A DNA stretch of 64,000 bases from Escherichia sp. E4742 (GTDB lineage Bacteria > Pseudomonadota > Gammaproteobacteria > Enterobacterales > Enterobacteriaceae), in contig NZ_CP040443.1 in the NCBI RefSeq assembly GCF_005843885.1, positions 4,340,001-4,404,000 on the forward strand, written 5' to 3'. The position numbers and the translations under genes were made by a program. The notes beneath the pieces were generated by a model. The model was not told the DNA's origin. It worked only from the letters and a program-made list of their open reading frames with translations, and ran no database searches. Position 1 is the stretch's first letter. Each line of letters begins with the position of its first letter. Of the stretch, positions 61,710 through 64,000 are shown in pieces.

Positions 61710-62591
61710 TTGAGCGACACGAATTACGCAGTGATTTACGACCTGCACAGCCATACCACAGCTTCCGATGGCTGCCTGACGCCAGAAGCATTGGTGCACC
61801 GTGCAGTCGAGATGCGCGTTGGCACCCTGGCGATCACCGACCATGACACCACAGCTGCAATCGCGGCAGCAAGAGAGGAAATTTCACGTTCGGGACTGGC
61901 GCTGAATCTTATTCCCGGCGTGGAAATTTCCACAGTCTGGGAAAATCATGAAATTCATATTGTCGGGCTGAATATTGATATTACTCATCCGCTAATGTGT
62001 GAGTTCCTCGCGCAGCAGACAGAACGGCGCAATCAGCGGGCGCAGCTAATTGCCGAAAGACTTGAAAAAGCGCAAATACCAGGGGCGCTGGAAGGCGCGC
62101 AACGACTGGCGCAGGGCGGCGCGGTGACGCGCGGTCATTTTGCTCGTTTCCTGGTGGAGTGCGGCAAAGCCAGTTCAATGGCGGATGTCTTTAAAAAGTA
62201 TCTGGCGCGCGGGAAAACCGGATACGTTCCGCCACAGTGGTGTACAATAGAACAAGCTATTGATGTCATTCATCATTCTGGCGGTAAGGCGGTGCTTGCT
62301 CATCCTGGGCGGTACAATCTTAGTGCTAAATGGCTGAAAAGATTGGTTGCGCATTTTGCCGAACATCACGGCGACGCGATGGAAGTCGCGCAGTGCCAGC
62401 AATCGCCCAATGAACGCACCCAACTGGCGACACTTGCCCGCCAGCATCATTTATGGGCATCACAAGGATCTGATTTTCATCAGCCATGCCCGTGGATCGA
62501 ACTGGGTCGTAAACTCTGGCTGCCTGCAGGCGTTGAAGGCGTCTGGCAGCTATGGGAACAGCCGCAGAACACCACAGAGAGGGAATTATGA
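61710..62591 (+). CDS. yciV: PHP-domain 5'-3' exoribonuclease (RNase AM, YciV)
   Basis: PHP-family metal-dependent nuclease/phosphoesterase. In E. coli this protein matures 5' ends of ribosomal RNAs and degrades short RNAs and 3',5'-nucleotides. 293 residues with metal-binding DLHSHTTASDG (about 11-21), TDHDT (about 43-47), HPGRYN and GSDFHQP. It starts with TTG at 61710 after GGGAG, matching the usual length. It is divergent from trpL and its stop overlaps yciO by ATGA. Confidence 0.93.
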   Translation: MSDTNYAVIYDLHSHTTASDGCLTPEALVHRAVEMRVGTLAITDHDTTAAIAAAREEISRSGLALNLIPGVEISTVWENHEIHIVGLNIDITHPLMCEFLAQQTERRNQRAQLIAERLEKAQIPGALEGAQRLAQGGAVTRGHFARFLVECGKASSMADVFKKYLARGKTGYVPPQWCTIEQAIDVIHHSGGKAVLAHPGRYNLSAKWLKRLVAHFAEHHGDAMEVAQCQQSPNERTQLATLARQHHLWASQGSDFHQPCPWIELGRKLWLPAGVEGVWQLWEQPQNTTEREL

Positions 62592-63208
62592 GCCAGTTTT
62601 TTTATATTCATCCTGATAACCCGCAGCAACGTCTGATCAACCAGGCGGTGGAGATCGTGCGTAAAGGCGGGGTGATTGTTTATCCAACCGATTCCGGCTA
62701 TGCGCTCGGCTGTAAAATCGAAGATAAAAACGCCATGGAGCGTATTTGTCGTATTCGCCAGCTGCCGGACGGTCACAACTTTACCTTGATGTGTCGCGAT
62801 CTTTCCGAACTCTCGACCTATTCCTTTGTGGATAACGTCGCGTTTCGCCTGATGAAAAACAACACGCCAGGTAACTACACTTTCATCCTGAAGGGAACGA
62901 AAGAGGTGCCACGCCGTCTGTTGCAGGAAAAACGTAAAACCATCGGGATGCGCGTGCCTTCTAACCCGATTGCGCAGGCGTTACTTGAAGTATTGGGCGA
63001 ACCGATGCTTTCCACATCGCTGATGCTACCGGGCAGCGAATTTACCGAATCCGATCCGGAAGAAATTAAAGACCGTCTGGAAAAACAGGTGGATTTGATT
63101 ATCCACGGCGGCTATCTCGGGCAGAAACCGACAACGGTCATTGATCTTACCAATGATACGCCGGTCGTGGTGCGTGAAGGCGTGGGTGATGTGAAGCCTT
63201 TCTTATAA
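62588..63208 (+). CDS. yciO: Sua5/YciO/YrdC-family protein YciO
   Basis: A 206-residue protein of the YrdC/Sua5 superfamily; relatives make threonylcarbamoyl-AMP for tRNA t6A. YciO is a paralogue with weak or uncertain activity in that step. KGGVIVYPTDSGYALGC (near 26-42) and the SLMLPGSEFT loop mark the nucleotide-binding cleft. The ATG at 62588 overlaps the yciV stop; the longer frame from 62552 is not needed. Confidence 0.95.
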   Translation: MSQFFYIHPDNPQQRLINQAVEIVRKGGVIVYPTDSGYALGCKIEDKNAMERICRIRQLPDGHNFTLMCRDLSELSTYSFVDNVAFRLMKNNTPGNYTFILKGTKEVPRRLLQEKRKTIGMRVPSNPIAQALLEVLGEPMLSTSLMLPGSEFTESDPEEIKDRLEKQVDLIIHGGYLGQKPTTVIDLTNDTPVVVREGVGDVKPFL

Positions 63209-63235
63209 AAAATTGCGTTCCACGGATGGAAGATT

Positions 63236-64000
63236 ATGGCAGGGATATATCGCTGCATTTTGCTGTTGATAGTTGGGCTTTTTTTCTCTTCGTTGAGTTA
63301 TGCGAAAAACACGGAGATCCCTTCATATGAAGAAGGGATCTCGCTCTTTGATGTTGAAGCCACTCTGCAACCGGATGGGGTGCTCGACATCAAAGAGAAC
63401 ATTTATTTTCAGGCGCGAAATCAGCAGATTAAGCACGGATTTTATCGTGATTTACCACGACTATGGATGCAGTCTAATGGGGACGCTGCACTGCTGAACT
63501 ATCGTATTGTTGGCGTTACCCGTGACGGCGTTCCTGAACCCTGGCATCTTGACTGGCATATTGGGTTGATGAGTATTGTCGTGGGTGATAAGCAGCGTTT
63601 CTTGCCGCAAGGCGATTATCACTATCAAATTCATTACCAGGTTGAAAATGCTGTATTGCGTGAGGGTGATTCTGACCTGCTTATCTGGAACGTGACCGGT
63701 AACAACTGGCCGTTTGAAATCTATAAGACCCAATTTTCGCTCCAGCTCCCCACTATTGCGGGTAATCCATTTAGTGAAATCGATCTCTTTACCGGAGATG
63801 AGGGCGAAACTTATCAAAATGGCCGTATTCTTGCGGATGGGCGAATTGAATCCCGCGAACCGTTTTACCGTGAAGACTTCACGGTACTCTACCGCTGGCC
63901 TCACGCTTTACTTAGCAATGCCCCGGCCCCACAAACGACAAATATTTTCAGCCATCTTTTTTTGCCCTCAACATCGTCTCTTATCATTTGGTTACCTTGT
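63236..64000 (+). CDS. yciQ: DUF2207-family membrane protein YciQ, 3' end outside the window
   Basis: The frame is open from the ATG at 63236 (MAGIYRCILLLIVGLFF) to the window end, 255 codons without a stop. The E. coli protein is several hundred residues, so the rest lies beyond. A signal peptide (cleavage near SYA-KNTE) leads into the periplasmic DUF2207 region; a membrane helix begins at the window edge (SSLIIWLPC). Function unknown. It begins 27 bp after yciO on the same strand. Confidence 0.93.
   Translation, partial: MAGIYRCILLLIVGLFFSSLSYAKNTEIPSYEEGISLFDVEATLQPDGVLDIKENIYFQARNQQIKHGFYRDLPRLWMQSNGDAALLNYRIVGVTRDGVPEPWHLDWHIGLMSIVVGDKQRFLPQGDYHYQIHYQVENAVLREGDSDLLIWNVTGNNWPFEIYKTQFSLQLPTIAGNPFSEIDLFTGDEGETYQNGRILADGRIESREPFYREDFTVLYRWPHALLSNAPAPQTTNIFSHLFLPSTSSLIIWLPC

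Overview
The window is enterobacterial chromosome from the genus Escherichia. Gene order runs hemA-prfA-prmC-sirB-kdsA / ldr / cha / narLX-narK-narGHJI / tyrTV-purU / rssAB-galU-hns-tdk-adhE / oppABCDF / clsA-kch-tonB / ompW-trpABCDE-trpL / yciV-yciO-yciQ. Nearly every protein can be recognised as an E. coli orthologue of the usual length. Several (RssA, YchJ, YchO, OmpW) differ from the K-12 versions I remember by more than is usual within E. coli sensu stricto. A divergent E. coli lineage, a cryptic clade or a sister Escherichia species is therefore more likely than a K-12-like strain. Comparisons with K-12 are from memory and were not computed.

Layout. 1-5178: haem, release-factor, sirB and kdsA genes (hemA is cut by the window edge). 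5179-6378: two long direct repeats, each holding an Ldr/Rdl type I toxin-antitoxin locus. 6379-10818: cation/stress genes chaA, chaB and chaC, ychN and the invasin-like ychO. 10819-22044: the nitrate respiration module, comprising two-component system NarX/NarL, transporter NarK and nitrate reductase A (NarGHJI), with FNR and NarL-type sites in front of narK and narG. 22045-29161: a REP element, then seven overlapping same-strand genes that K-12 lacks at this place. They encode a KAS III-like condensing enzyme, an extended SDR, a metallo-beta-lactamase-fold hydrolase, a PaaK/F390-synthetase-like adenylate-forming enzyme, a PAP2/Aur1-like membrane phosphatase or transferase, a sterol-desaturase-family hydroxylase and a fatty-acid desaturase. 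29162-29908: the tRNA-Tyr pair with 175-bp tandem repeats. 30069-40546: purU, ychJ, rssAB, galU, hns, tdk, adhE and ychE. 41274-46860: oligopeptide permease. 46913-54855: yciU, clsA, yciY, kch, yciI, tonB, yciABC and ompW. 54906-61640: the complete trp operon with leader peptide, attenuator and operator. 61710-64000: yciV, yciO and the start of yciQ.

The exceptional part is the 7-kb cluster at 22280-29161. All seven genes overlap their neighbours by 4 to 23 bases, so they very probably form one translationally coupled operon. The enzyme set (C-C condensation, keto/hydroxy reduction, acyl activation, phosphate-headgroup chemistry, di-iron hydroxylation and desaturation) points to an unusual membrane lipid or long-chain acyl product. 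It partly resembles the OleA/OleC/OleD hydrocarbon pathway and partly the late steps of sphingolipid tailoring, but matches neither completely. There is no integrase, transposase or regulator in it. It sits between narI with its REP element and the tRNA-Tyr operon.
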